A DNA stretch of 64,000 nucleotides from Bacteroides intestinalis DSM 17393 (GTDB lineage Bacteria > Bacteroidota > Bacteroidia > Bacteroidales > Bacteroidaceae), in NCBI RefSeq assembly GCF_000172175.1, contig NZ_ABJL02000007.1:62001-126000 (forward strand), in the 5' to 3' direction. The position numbers and the translations under genes are program-made. Each line of letters begins with the position of its first letter. Position 1 is the first letter of the stretch. The notes under the pieces are model-generated. The model had not been told where the DNA came from. It made no database searches and saw only the letters and a list, made by a program, of their open reading frames with translations. Positions 17,554 through 25,701 of this stretch are shown here, piece after piece.

Positions 17554-19905
17554 TCAAATGATATCCATTAACGATAGGATAACTGTAAAACGGCTCCCCT
17601 TTCCTACTTCAGATTGCACCTCTATATGCCCGCACAACCGTTCAATAATGACTTTACAAATAGAAAGTCCAAGTCCGCTTCCCTGTTCAAACTCATCGGT
17701 TTTATAAAAACGGTCAAAGATCATCATGAGCTCCTTCTCATCAATTCCTTTTCCCGTATCCTGCACATAGACACTAACTTTCCGATGCTCCTTATCCACA
17801 CTACATCCCAATGTTACCGAACCACTACGGGTAAACTTATCCGCATTATTCAGAAAATTGGAAATAACCTGAATAAAACGCATACGATCTATCCTGACGG
17901 GCAAGGAAAGACTTTCATCCAGAACAAGATGAAACTGCAACGAGGGTTTGATTAGTGTCTGATAAGCCATATAAATCTCTTTCACAACCGTCGTCATATT
18001 CCATTCTTTTATTTTGAGATCCAGATTACCGGAATCCAGACGCGATATTTCCACTACGTCATTGACTAGTTTCAAAAGCAGTTCATTATTACGGTTGATA
18101 ATCTCAAGCATAGCTTTCTTCTCTTCCGGTTCAATCTCATCGCCACCTTCGCCTACCAATAAATTAGTAAATCCGACAATAGCATTCAGCGGAGTACGGA
18201 TTTCATGGCTCATATTATTCAGAAAAGATTGCTTCAATTCAGCATTTTCGGCCATCTGCTTAGCCTGAATGAGTTGTTCTTCACGCTCCACCTGTAGCTG
18301 AATATCCTGCATAACACCTGCCAGCATTATCCTCCCCTTTGCATCTTTCAGGCTGCGACACCGTAGTTCATACCAGCGATAATTTTCTTCACTAAAAGAG
18401 AAACGTACACGCCGAACATGCATGTCCGTAGATTGATGCAATGTTTCGTATAATGAATTCAGTAGGGATACATCATCAGGATACGCATATTTCAAGAAAT
18501 CGGTTCGCACAAACGTCCTCTGTTCCATTCCCACCAAACGAGTATAATTCTCATCAAATTCAATATTCTCCCCCTGAATATCCCAAAGGGCAACTCGTCC
18601 TCCATCCATGGAAAGCGTCAACCGCTTATGAATTTCCTCAAGCATCTCCAGGTTCTTTCGTTCCTCACGCGAACGTCGACGGATGCGCAACCAACTGACC
18701 AATACCAGAATAAAAGCAAGGATAAACAATCCAGTCAGAAAATAAAGCTCATTCCGATACCGATCATAAAATGAGTAATTGATAATACGCACATTTTCAG
18801 GCACATTTTCCACATCAAAGTCTGCATAGGCTGAAAAGTAAGTCCAATCCAGTACATATTCCTTTTCCATATCCCTTATTTTCGGCATACCGATCTTCTC
18901 TTTATTCATCAGGCGAACAGAAAAATCGGCCGCAGTACGCGCAGAAATCTCATCAGTAGCCATATAACCACCCACAATTTTGGCATCCTCCCCAAATCCC
19001 TGACGGATACAACTGAAAGAGGGAATATTCAAGGCTTTAGTTATCGGGAGCGACATCTGATCAAATTTATCCAGCAGGAAAACCTCTTTCTTCTGCCCAC
19101 TCTTTGATTTCTCCATGTCGACAAACAAAGAGGTCCCTTTGGTATAACGGAAAGGACAAAGGCTTATGGTTATCTCATCTTTACCAACATGACTACCCGC
19201 TCTTGCAGGCATCAAATTATAGTGCTCGACCATTTCCTGTAATTCCTTATATTCCGGTTCTACAGAGAAAGCAGTCCCACAACCCAATAGCCGCATTTCC
19301 TTTCTATCGGCAAACCGGGTTAACAGATCAAACGATTTGCGTCCAAGAGGAGTCAGATCTATATTATAAATAACATCTATCCCGACTTGTGGCCGTAAAG
19401 ATTTTATAAAATCGATATTACGTTGAAAGTCCGGTGCATCACGCAACACATAAACTTTTCTGCGCTCATATTCCTTTATAAGTTTTTCATCGGGAAAATG
19501 TACATTGCAAGCTACTACAGAGACAGAGGAAAGCAGGCGGTGACGGGTGTTAAATAAGGCAGATACAGCTTGGTCGCCCACAGTAAGAATCAGTGCCACC
19601 GGCTTATCTTTAATGATCTCAAGATACGCCTCCATGTTTTTTATCCCCTCTTTCGGATCGACAGTATTGAAATCCAGATAAAATTTATTAAATACCGGCT
19701 CTATTCCCTGCTTTCTGAACTCCTGCCTCAGAAGCTCTTCAAAATTTCCATAGCAATCATAATAAGGAGAGGAAGAATACATAAGAGAAATTATTCTTTC
19801 TATCCGATGGTTGGCAGTATACCATCGTTTAAAATTGACCCCACATAAAAAAGCACATAGCAAGAGAATGAAGGCGAAAGCATATTTTAGTTTGTCGGTT
19901 TTCAT
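17554..19905 (-). CDS. Sensor histidine kinase with an ABC-substrate-binding-like periplasmic domain and PAS domain
   Basis: A 783-residue membrane sensor kinase. Helix 1 is at about residues 8-25. A large periplasmic domain (about 30-385) has alternating strands and helices like ABC-type solute-binding proteins (VALILTVGDQAVSALF, GIDVIYNIDLTPLGRKSF). Helix 2 (about 386-408) leads to a PAS/PAC domain (about 430-545) and a HisKA domain with phospho-acceptor His near 564 (NNMSHEIRTP). The HATPase domain has N box NFLNNADKFT (about 682), G1 DTGKGID and G2 GSGLGLSI. There is no receiver or DNA-binding domain and no response regulator gene beside it, so the partner is elsewhere. It is convergent with frdCAB. 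The ligand is unknown; a small molecule bound in the periplasm is the natural inference. Confidence 0.85.
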   Translation of the reverse strand: MKTDKLKYAFAFILLLCAFLCGVNFKRWYTANHRIERIISLMYSSSPYYDCYGNFEELLRQEFRKQGIEPVFNKFYLDFNTVDPKEGIKNMEAYLEIIKDKPVALILTVGDQAVSALFNTRHRLLSSVSVVACNVHFPDEKLIKEYERRKVYVLRDAPDFQRNIDFIKSLRPQVGIDVIYNIDLTPLGRKSFDLLTRFADRKEMRLLGCGTAFSVEPEYKELQEMVEHYNLMPARAGSHVGKDEITISLCPFRYTKGTSLFVDMEKSKSGQKKEVFLLDKFDQMSLPITKALNIPSFSCIRQGFGEDAKIVGGYMATDEISARTAADFSVRLMNKEKIGMPKIRDMEKEYVLDWTYFSAYADFDVENVPENVRIINYSFYDRYRNELYFLTGLFILAFILVLVSWLRIRRRSREERKNLEMLEEIHKRLTLSMDGGRVALWDIQGENIEFDENYTRLVGMEQRTFVRTDFLKYAYPDDVSLLNSLYETLHQSTDMHVRRVRFSFSEENYRWYELRCRSLKDAKGRIMLAGVMQDIQLQVEREEQLIQAKQMAENAELKQSFLNNMSHEIRTPLNAIVGFTNLLVGEGGDEIEPEEKKAMLEIINRNNELLLKLVNDVVEISRLDSGNLDLKIKEWNMTTVVKEIYMAYQTLIKPSLQFHLVLDESLSLPVRIDRMRFIQVISNFLNNADKFTRSGSVTLGCSVDKEHRKVSVYVQDTGKGIDEKELMMIFDRFYKTDEFEQGSGLGLSICKVIIERLCGHIEVQSEVGKGSRFTVILSLMDII

Positions 19906-19924
19906 TGCAAGACTAATATGCTAG

Positions 19925-19932
19925 CAAAAGTA
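19925..19932 (-). promoter_or_regulatory. -7 box for the sensor kinase gene
   Basis: The minus strand reads TACTTTTG, matching TAnnTTTG, 20 bases before the start codon. No -33 match is seen. Confidence 0.45.
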
Positions 19933-20050
19933 ATATAATCTATAAAAAAGGAGAGGTTTTATTCAAAAAATATTCAATCTTTTTTTTTATTTTCTGTAAC
20001 GTGTGGAAAAGAAGTGGATTGATAAATAATAATATGGGTATACGACGACA

Positions 20051-20080
20051 CGGATGAAGACGGACGAACGCGGACTTTAT
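20051..20080 (+). repeat. 10-base tandem repeat (CGGAnGAAnn type)
   Basis: Three consecutive decamers, CGGATGAAGA, CGGACGAACG and CGGACTTTAT. Together with array C just downstream they occupy the 475-base spacer 19906-20380, in which I see no gene. Confidence 0.6.
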
Positions 20081-20128
20081 AAGGCTGAAAGCCTCTCCTA
20101 TTATGCAACCATTATCAGGGAACTACAC

Positions 20129-20238
20129 TTTCTGTTTATTCTCAATAGGGTGAGAACTTTTTCTCTCTTTGTTGAGCAATAGCTCTCAACATAGTGAGAA
20201 AGTTTTCTCAATTAAGCGAGAAACAGTTCTCACTGTAA
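20129..20238. repeat. 22-base-period palindromic array, TGAG/TCTC type (array C)
   Basis: TGAG (CGAG in the last unit) starts at 20151, 20173, 20195 and 20217. TCTC starts 11 bases after each, at 20162, 20184, 20206 and 20228, and a further TCTC at 20140 is in the same phase. The period is exactly 22, with opposed half-sites 11 bases apart. The unit sequence is unrelated to the GTAA/TTAC arrays. It lies upstream of the outer-membrane protein gene at 20381. Confidence 0.85.
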
Positions 20239-20329
20239 TAAGCATTCATTAGACATTATGTACATATCATTTCCGCACGTTAACTAACAAAGACAAAAGC
20301 GATACTTTAAATTTTCTTTATCAAAGTAT

Positions 20330-20358
20330 TGTATACAAACGAAAACTCCCTAATTTTG
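20330..20358 (+). promoter_or_regulatory. Promoter for the outer-membrane barrel gene
   Basis: TTG at 20330-20332 and TAATTTTG at 20351-20358 are 18 bases apart, slightly short of the usual spacing. The -7 box lies 22 bases before the ATG at 20381. Confidence 0.5.
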
Positions 20359-20380
20359 TGACTGCTATAAAAGACTTAAG

Positions 20381-23164
20381 ATGAACGTGCACAAAACCTG
20401 GATATTATTGCTATTCTTACTAATCCCGACTATTCTATTCGCTCAAAAAACAAGAACAGTCAAGGGAAAAGTGTGCACGGCGTCAGATACCCCAAAAGGG
20501 GAAGAACCCTTACCTTACGCAAGCATTGTTATTTTAAGTGGAAAAGATTCCACTTTCATAAAAGGAGCTGCAAGCGATACGGACGGACACTTCAACCTTC
20601 AGTTTACTACTCAGAAAGGAACACAATATCTACTCAAAGCTTCTTATACGGGCATGCAATCTGTCTTCCGAAAACTGGATGGCAATGCTTCAACCATTAA
20701 TCTGGGCAGCATCCTACTGAAGGAAGGCATCGAATTGGGAGAAGTGACAGTGAAAGCTCCAATACGTGAAATAGACCAGGTGGGAGATACCACCGTCATC
20801 AATGCAGCAGCTTATAAAACACCGGAAGGCTCCTATCTGGAGGCTCTGGTGAAACGTATTCCCGGAATGGAATATGACAGTGAAACCAAAACCCTGAAAT
20901 ACAATGGACTGCCTATCAATGAAATCAACGTAAACGGTGAAGCCTTCTTTGCGGGCGACAACAAGATGGCACTGGAGAACCTCCCTGTAGAGTTAATCAG
21001 CAAGATAAAAGTATACGATAAGAAGAGCAAACTGGAAAAGCTGACAGGCGTCAGTACCGGAAAGGAAAACTATGTACTCGACTTGCAGACCAAAGCAGAA
21101 TTCAATGGGACCCTTCTTTTATCGGGACAAGCCGGATATGGCAATAACAACAAAAAGGACTTCAACTTGCAAGGTAACTACTTCAAGAATAACGGAAACA
21201 ACCTCTCCGTCATTGCCAACTCCGGTAATCTCAATATGAGAACCAGCTATAAAGACAACATACAGGAGAACGTTGCATTGAACTTTACCCAAAAGTACAA
21301 TAAGAAGCTGACTATCAACGGAAATATGTCCTATCACCACAATAATCAGGGCAACGTATCCACATCCTACAATGAACAATACCTGACAAGCGGAAACAAA
21401 TACCAATACTCTGCCGGTAACAATACGAACGGCAGTCGCAATATGAATGCGACATTGGGCTTAAACTGGCAGGTAGATAGCATGACCTTTGTTAATATCT
21501 ATGGTAATTTCAACCTCACCCGGAATAATAGTGCCAATAATAACCGCCAAGGCACATTCAATGAAAATCCTCATCTGGATATCCTGGACCCTTTCAGTAC
21601 TATCAGTGAAGTACCCGATGATCAAAAAATCAATGATATTTCTATGGGGTCGCTGATGAGAGGCAACCAACACCGGTCTTCCTTCCACGCAAATATCATG
21701 CGCCGGATCAATAAAAAAGGAACTTCCGTCGGGCTAACAGCTCAATACAATGATAGTAAAAATGACAATAACAACTTCTCCTTATCCTCAACGACCTATT
21801 ATCAACTGAAAAACAGTGCCGGAAACGACTCTATACTCTACCGTAACCAGTACTCATCGAACCGGTCGCCCAACCGTTCACAAGGCATAGGGGTGATGTT
21901 CACCCATCCTTTCACCAAGAAACTACGCTCACAGATCTCATATAATTTCAATTATAGCAAGCAGAAAAACGACCGCAATACATACGACCTGTCCGGCTTT
22001 ATGGAAGAAGCAGAGGTGCAGCCCGGCTATCTACCCGAAGGATATGAGACGAGTTACATCGACAGCCTGAGTAACCGAAGCCATAGCAGTACCCTACAAC
22101 ACGGAATCAATCTGTTTTTTAACTACTCCGACACCACTTGGAATGTCAATGCCGGGATGTCCGTAAAACCCGAACGCCGTAGCCTGAACCAAAAAACAGG
22201 TTTACATAAAGCCGATACCACCCTTCGCTCTGTCGGTTTCCAGCCTATGTTGTTCGTCTCATGGCAGAAAAAGAAAAACAGGATCATCCTGCACTATTAT
22301 GGAAATACCTCGCAACCGTCATTATACGATCTGATCGCCCCCACCAACAACAGCGATCCGCTCAACATCACACGAAGCAACCCTAATCTGAAGCCTACTT
22401 ACAATCAATCCGTCCGACTGGAAGCACAAAATACAAAGCAAGGCGTCTTTGCCACACTGAACTGGAACAACAGAATCAACAGCCAGACCCGTGCAGTGAC
22501 CTACAACCAGCAGACAGGCGGGCGTGAAACCTATCCGGTCAATATCAACGGCAACTGGAACATGAACGGGGTACTTCGATATCAGAAGCGCATCAAAAGT
22601 TTTAGCCTGAATGCCAATGCCGGAGGCTCTTTTGCGCAAGATGTCAGCCTCATCAACGAAAACCAGACCGAACAACCGGAGCGTAGTACCACTCACAACA
22701 CCGGGATAAACACTGATCTCCGCCTATCCTACCAGCCTAAATGGGGAAACTTCGACCTGAACGGAAGATGGAATTTTCAACATTCTGCCAACTCGCTTCT
22801 GGAAACAGATACTTACACCCGTAATTATGCTTTCGGAATAAACGCCTTTGCCGATTTACCCAAAAGTATACAGCTGAGAACCGATGCGAATTATTCTTTC
22901 CGAAACGGTACGAACATAAAGAAGGGGGAAGACGACCAATTTGTATGGAACGCAAGTATCACATGGCGTTTCCTGAAAAAAAAGCAAGCCGAGGTATCAG
23001 CCAACTGGGTGGATATACTCAGCCAACAAAAGAGTTATTACCGCAGCACTATGGCAGATGGCTTTTACGAGAGCCATACGCAACAGATAGGCAGTTACTT
23101 CATCGTCTCTGTGAAATACCGTTTTAACCAACCTCTTCGCAAAAAGTCTGTGTCTCCTCAGTAG
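20381..23164 (+). CDS. Outer-membrane beta-barrel protein with carboxypeptidase-regulatory-like N-domain (TonB-receptor-like)
   Basis: A 927-residue outer-membrane protein. A signal peptide (residues 1-21, ending LFAQ) is followed by a carboxypeptidase-regulatory-like domain (about 25-115, VKGKVCTASD to LLKEGIELGEVTV). A plug-like segment (about 120-215) reads PEGSYLEALVKRIPGMEYD, then NEINVNGEAFFAGD. A large C-terminal barrel follows, with aromatic/alternating strands and many Asn-rich turns, ending FIVSVKYRF plus a basic tail. It matches the OMP_b-brl_3-type barrel family rather than a SusC protein: there is no partner SusD and no typical SusC linker motif. Its cargo is unknown. The 3' end overlaps the convergent AraC-type gene by 41 bases. 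Confidence 0.8.
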   Translation: MNVHKTWILLLFLLIPTILFAQKTRTVKGKVCTASDTPKGEEPLPYASIVILSGKDSTFIKGAASDTDGHFNLQFTTQKGTQYLLKASYTGMQSVFRKLDGNASTINLGSILLKEGIELGEVTVKAPIREIDQVGDTTVINAAAYKTPEGSYLEALVKRIPGMEYDSETKTLKYNGLPINEINVNGEAFFAGDNKMALENLPVELISKIKVYDKKSKLEKLTGVSTGKENYVLDLQTKAEFNGTLLLSGQAGYGNNNKKDFNLQGNYFKNNGNNLSVIANSGNLNMRTSYKDNIQENVALNFTQKYNKKLTINGNMSYHHNNQGNVSTSYNEQYLTSGNKYQYSAGNNTNGSRNMNATLGLNWQVDSMTFVNIYGNFNLTRNNSANNNRQGTFNENPHLDILDPFSTISEVPDDQKINDISMGSLMRGNQHRSSFHANIMRRINKKGTSVGLTAQYNDSKNDNNNFSLSSTTYYQLKNSAGNDSILYRNQYSSNRSPNRSQGIGVMFTHPFTKKLRSQISYNFNYSKQKNDRNTYDLSGFMEEAEVQPGYLPEGYETSYIDSLSNRSHSSTLQHGINLFFNYSDTTWNVNAGMSVKPERRSLNQKTGLHKADTTLRSVGFQPMLFVSWQKKKNRIILHYYGNTSQPSLYDLIAPTNNSDPLNITRSNPNLKPTYNQSVRLEAQNTKQGVFATLNWNNRINSQTRAVTYNQQTGGRETYPVNINGNWNMNGVLRYQKRIKSFSLNANAGGSFAQDVSLINENQTEQPERSTTHNTGINTDLRLSYQPKWGNFDLNGRWNFQHSANSLLETDTYTRNYAFGINAFADLPKSIQLRTDANYSFRNGTNIKKGEDDQFVWNASITWRFLKKKQAEVSANWVDILSQQKSYYRSTMADGFYESHTQQIGSYFIVSVKYRFNQPLRKKSVSPQ

Positions 23165-24008
23165 CAACAGATTGCACCGAACGAAGCCCGCGAGGGGAAG
23201 AACCAAAATACTTCTTACAGTAGTTAGAGAAGTGAGGCAAAGATTCGAAACCATATTTATAACAGATTTCGGAGATTGTGGCTTCCGTATACCGAAGTTC
23301 ATAAGCTATGCTCTCTTTACGCTTCTCCATCATCCACTCATAAACAGGTTTATGGAACACAGAGTTGAAAATGCGCCGGAAGGTGGTAGTAGTGTAGCCA
23401 CCTAATTGGGCTAATTCTTCCACAGTCTTCACCTTCATATGGTTTTGTAAAACAAAATACTCGAAGCTGGACGTATATCTGGACAGTGAATGCACCAGCA
23501 TAGAGAGATCATAATCGGAATAATATTGTCCCAGAATAAAAGCAAGTTCTTTCCGTTTAAGAGAAAGCAATTCCCGGCAAATCTTCTCTTCTACCAAATA
23601 AGCTTTTGAAGCACTCAGAAAGAAATTCAATTCATTAGTAATTTTCAAAGGCGTGAATATGAGGGGAGGAGTTACACTTTTCATTATATATTTATAGCGT
23701 TCCTCGCAAAACAATTCAGGCTGATTGAAGCGGTAACAAACACATTCCACATCCGTCAGAGCAAGAATCTCATACTTTGAACCGATAGCCTGAAGAATAA
23801 ACTCACCGGCATGCAGCACAGTACCTGCATACTCCTGACTGTTGACAAGAACTTCTCCTTCTAACAGAAAAATCATGATATTCTCTTCGCATTTTTGGGC
23901 AGGAAGGTGGAAACCTCTTGAATGAGAGGCATAAATGATAGCATTAGCTACAGCCTTAGGGCACTGCTGACACGATATGACCGCACCACATGCAGAGTAA
24001 GTTTGCAT
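23124..24008 (-). CDS. AraC-family transcriptional regulator, paralogue of the 12844 gene
   Basis: A 294-residue regulator similar along its length to the protein at 12844-13761. Shared features are the N-terminal Cys cluster (C7, C13, C16, later a Cys in AQKCEEN), IMxFxLxGExLxNSxEYxGT, and the AraC domain (VEELAQLGGYTTTTFRRIF, ISEICYKYGFESLPHFSNYCKKYFG). The N-terminal domain has no recognised ligand signature. It is convergent with the barrel-protein gene, overlapping 41 bases, and a regulatory link between the two is possible but not shown. The promoter is clear at 24044-24074. The 5' end, promoter and adjacent terminator are duplicated in decayed form at 25521-25679. Confidence 0.85.
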   Translation of the reverse strand: MQTYSACGAVISCQQCPKAVANAIIYASHSRGFHLPAQKCEENIMIFLLEGEVLVNSQEYAGTVLHAGEFILQAIGSKYEILALTDVECVCYRFNQPELFCEERYKYIMKSVTPPLIFTPLKITNELNFFLSASKAYLVEEKICRELLSLKRKELAFILGQYYSDYDLSMLVHSLSRYTSSFEYFVLQNHMKVKTVEELAQLGGYTTTTFRRIFNSVFHKPVYEWMMEKRKESIAYELRYTEATISEICYKYGFESLPHFSNYCKKYFGSSPRGLRSVQSVATEETQTFCEEVG

Positions 24009-24043
24009 TGTAGATTGAATGTTTTTTGTTTGTTATTGTGCGG

Positions 24044-24074
24044 CAAAAATAAGAATATTATGGGAAGAAACAAA
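24044..24074 (-). promoter_or_regulatory. Promoter of the second AraC-type regulator
   Basis: On the minus strand, -7 box TATTTTTG (complement 24044-24051) and -33 TTTG (complement 24071-24074) are 19 bases apart. The duplicated copy near 25610-25617 has lost the G of the TTTG. Confidence 0.65.
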
Positions 24075-24079
24075 AAAAT

Positions 24080-24114
24080 CCCCAAAGACTTTACAAAAGT
24101 GAAAGTCTTCGGGG
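24080..24114 (-). terminator. Intrinsic terminator of the EEP-family gene
   Basis: CCCCAAAGACTTT (from 24080) pairs with AAAGTCTTCGGGG (to 24114), with one mismatch and a short loop. On the minus strand it is followed by a U-run (the complement of CAAAAAAAT at 24071-24079). It serves the gene ending at 24160. The hairpin is similar to the one at 25645-25679. Confidence 0.8.
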
Positions 24115-24159
24115 ATAATTCTTCAATCTATCCAATAATGCTATGGCAAGCGCAGTCTC

Positions 24160-25230
24160 TTATAACGATTTCGAAGAAGCCTTATGAATCTTGAAAGTTG
24201 CAAGGTTCCCTTTGTGGTCTGTAGGCCAAACACAGGAAGGGGTCAGGAACTTATCTTTGGAATCATTTTCTATTATTATGCCTCTCACAACTGTTTCGGA
24301 AGGACCTACCAATATGCAATTTTTCAATGAAAGAATCGAGTTCATCGGATAATAATAAATAAAATCAATCCGGTCACGTTCATCGGCTTCGGGGGCCCAA
24401 GCTAATTTTTCCAGTTTAGCTTCTTCTGCAAGCTTATTTCCTGCGGGAAATGTGAAGCCGGGATATCGAACAGGATTAGGATATTTTTCACGATAACTAT
24501 CCTTGAATCCAGCTTCATGAAGCATCATAGAACAATCCCAATGAATGACAGCCCCATTGTGATCCCATAGATTTTTTGTGTCCGCCTGCCAGTCCAAATG
24601 AGAAGGCTCGTTGAAATCTCCTCCCATAATAACCGGACGTCCTTGTTTAATATCGGTTTGCACTTCTTGTACGAAAGCATGGATAGACTCATCTCTGAAT
24701 GACAAACGATTGGCTTTCAGAACCTCGGACTCATCTGTTATAGGATTATCTATCTTTTTCCAGCTCGTGCCACTATATCCACGTGGCATATAACATTCAT
24801 AATTCCGATAATCTAAATGGCAGGAATAAAAAGAAACTGGCTGCCCTTCGATTGTGGTTGTCATTTTCACCATAGCACGGCTTTCATCACCCGGTACAAT
24901 GCAACATTTAGTCATGCTATCCGGTTTGAATTTACTTAAAATACCAATTGCCAGATCGAAAGTCTCTCCATAATAATGCTTTCCCCTCTTCTTCAATTCC
25001 TCTATCACGTGTGGTATAAACCGTTTTCCATCTCTGACTTCACATAAGAAAACTACATCTGCATCCATCTGGTCCAATACATCAATAATTCCTTGATCTC
25101 CATTAGGCACTTTAGCACCTCCATGCCACAGGTTTAATTGAAAAACTCTAAATGTACTTTTTGCTTTTGCATTGCAAAGGTTAACTGAACAAAACAGGCA
25201 TAGTAATAATAATAGTAAATTCTTTTTCAT
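24160..25230 (-). CDS. Secreted endonuclease/exonuclease/phosphatase (EEP) family protein
   Basis: A 356-residue exported metal-dependent phosphoesterase; the fold covers nucleases, sphingomyelinases and inositol phosphatases, so the substrate is open. A signal peptide covers residues 1-22. EEP motifs in order are LNLWHGG (about 32-38), EVRDG with the metal-binding Glu (about 64), SCHLDYRN (about 136), GGDFNEPSHLDW (about 200-211, the catalytic Asp-x-Asn), RIDFIYYYP (about 288) and WPTDHKGNLATF (about 335-346, the Asp-His pair). It stands alone between the AraC paralogue and its decayed duplicate, with a promoter at 25274-25303 and a terminator at 24080-24114. Confidence 0.88.
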   Translation of the reverse strand: MKKNLLLLLLCLFCSVNLCNAKAKSTFRVFQLNLWHGGAKVPNGDQGIIDVLDQMDADVVFLCEVRDGKRFIPHVIEELKKRGKHYYGETFDLAIGILSKFKPDSMTKCCIVPGDESRAMVKMTTTIEGQPVSFYSCHLDYRNYECYMPRGYSGTSWKKIDNPITDESEVLKANRLSFRDESIHAFVQEVQTDIKQGRPVIMGGDFNEPSHLDWQADTKNLWDHNGAVIHWDCSMMLHEAGFKDSYREKYPNPVRYPGFTFPAGNKLAEEAKLEKLAWAPEADERDRIDFIYYYPMNSILSLKNCILVGPSETVVRGIIIENDSKDKFLTPSCVWPTDHKGNLATFKIHKASSKSL

Positions 25231-25273
25231 TTCGTTAATTCATTCTATAACCTTGATAAATTATAAGTTTATA

Positions 25274-25303
25274 CAAAAGTAGTATATTCTCTGTGCATTC
25301 CAA
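25274..25303 (-). promoter_or_regulatory. Promoter of the EEP-family gene
   Basis: On the minus strand, -7 box TACTTTTG (complement 25274-25281) and TTG (complement 25301-25303) are 19 bases apart. Confidence 0.6.
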
Positions 25304-25353
25304 GCTACTTATATAGTTTTTGAATTCTAATTCTTTGTATCACACCCCACACG

Positions 25354-25480
25354 GTAACTCCATTTACACGCCGAGGTAAGGTCGTTACATACCGAGGTAA
25401 AGAGCGTTACAATAAAAGGTAAAATCCGTTACATACAGCGGTAAATGCTTTTACATCCTGTTGTAAATGACCCGTAAATG
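25354..25480. repeat. 22-base-period palindromic array, GTAA/TTAC type (array B)
   Basis: GTAA units start at 25354, 25376, 25397, 25419, 25441 and 25463. Steps are 22 except one of 21. The first five contain GTAA, five or six bases, then TTAC. It is related to 3847-3952: identical over the first 14 bases, with several units shared (for example the AAATGCTTTTACATC stretch). It fills the spacer 25231-25701 together with the duplicated AraC fragment. Confidence 0.88.
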
Positions 25481-25574
25481 CTAATATCATATTTTCTATC
25501 ATATACATAAGAGTCACAGTCTTAAGGCACTGCTGACACGATATGGCTACACCACACGCAGAGTAAGTTTGCAT
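25407..25574 (-). pseudogene. Decayed duplicate of the AraC gene 5' end, reading into array B
   Basis: From the ATG at 25574 the frame encodes MQTYSACG followed by ISCQQC, near-identical to the start of the regulator at 24008, for about 18 codons. It then loses similarity and continues through array B to a TAA at 25407-25409, giving 55 codons. The -7 box of its promoter copy is mutated. I treat it as a gene remnant; a new small protein is possible but unsupported. The three Cys residues of the N-terminal cluster are kept. Confidence 0.7.
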
Positions 25575-25679
25575 TGTAGATTGAATGTTTTTTGTTTGTT
25601 ATTGTGCGGCGAAAATAAAAATATGATGAGAAGATACCAAAAAGCCCCAAAGACTTTACGTTTTGTAAAGTCTTTGGGG
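25521..25679. repeat. Duplicated block: AraC 5' end, promoter and neighbouring terminator
   Basis: This block matches 23954-24114 in order and orientation: the first codons of the AraC-type gene, the AT-rich leader and promoter, and the CCCCAAAGACTTTAC hairpin. Similarity stops sharply at about 25521 on the left and just after the hairpin on the right. The EEP-family gene lies between the two copies. Confidence 0.85.
25645..25679 (-). terminator. Intrinsic terminator of the fimbrial operon
   Basis: Perfect 15-base inverted repeat: CCCCAAAGACTTTAC (25645-25659), five-base loop, complementary arm 25665-25679. On the minus strand it is followed by a U-run (complement of CCAAAAAG). It lies 22 bases after the fimbrillin-type stop at 25702. 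Confidence 0.88.
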
Positions 25680-25701
25680 AAAAATAAAGGTTTATAAAAG
25701 A

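Noticed and set aside
20129..25480. Replication origin or plasmid partition site (iterons of about 22 bases)
   Set aside because: Iteron-like period is present, but no rep, par or dnaA gene lies nearby, unit sequences differ between loci, and the context is ordinary chromosome.
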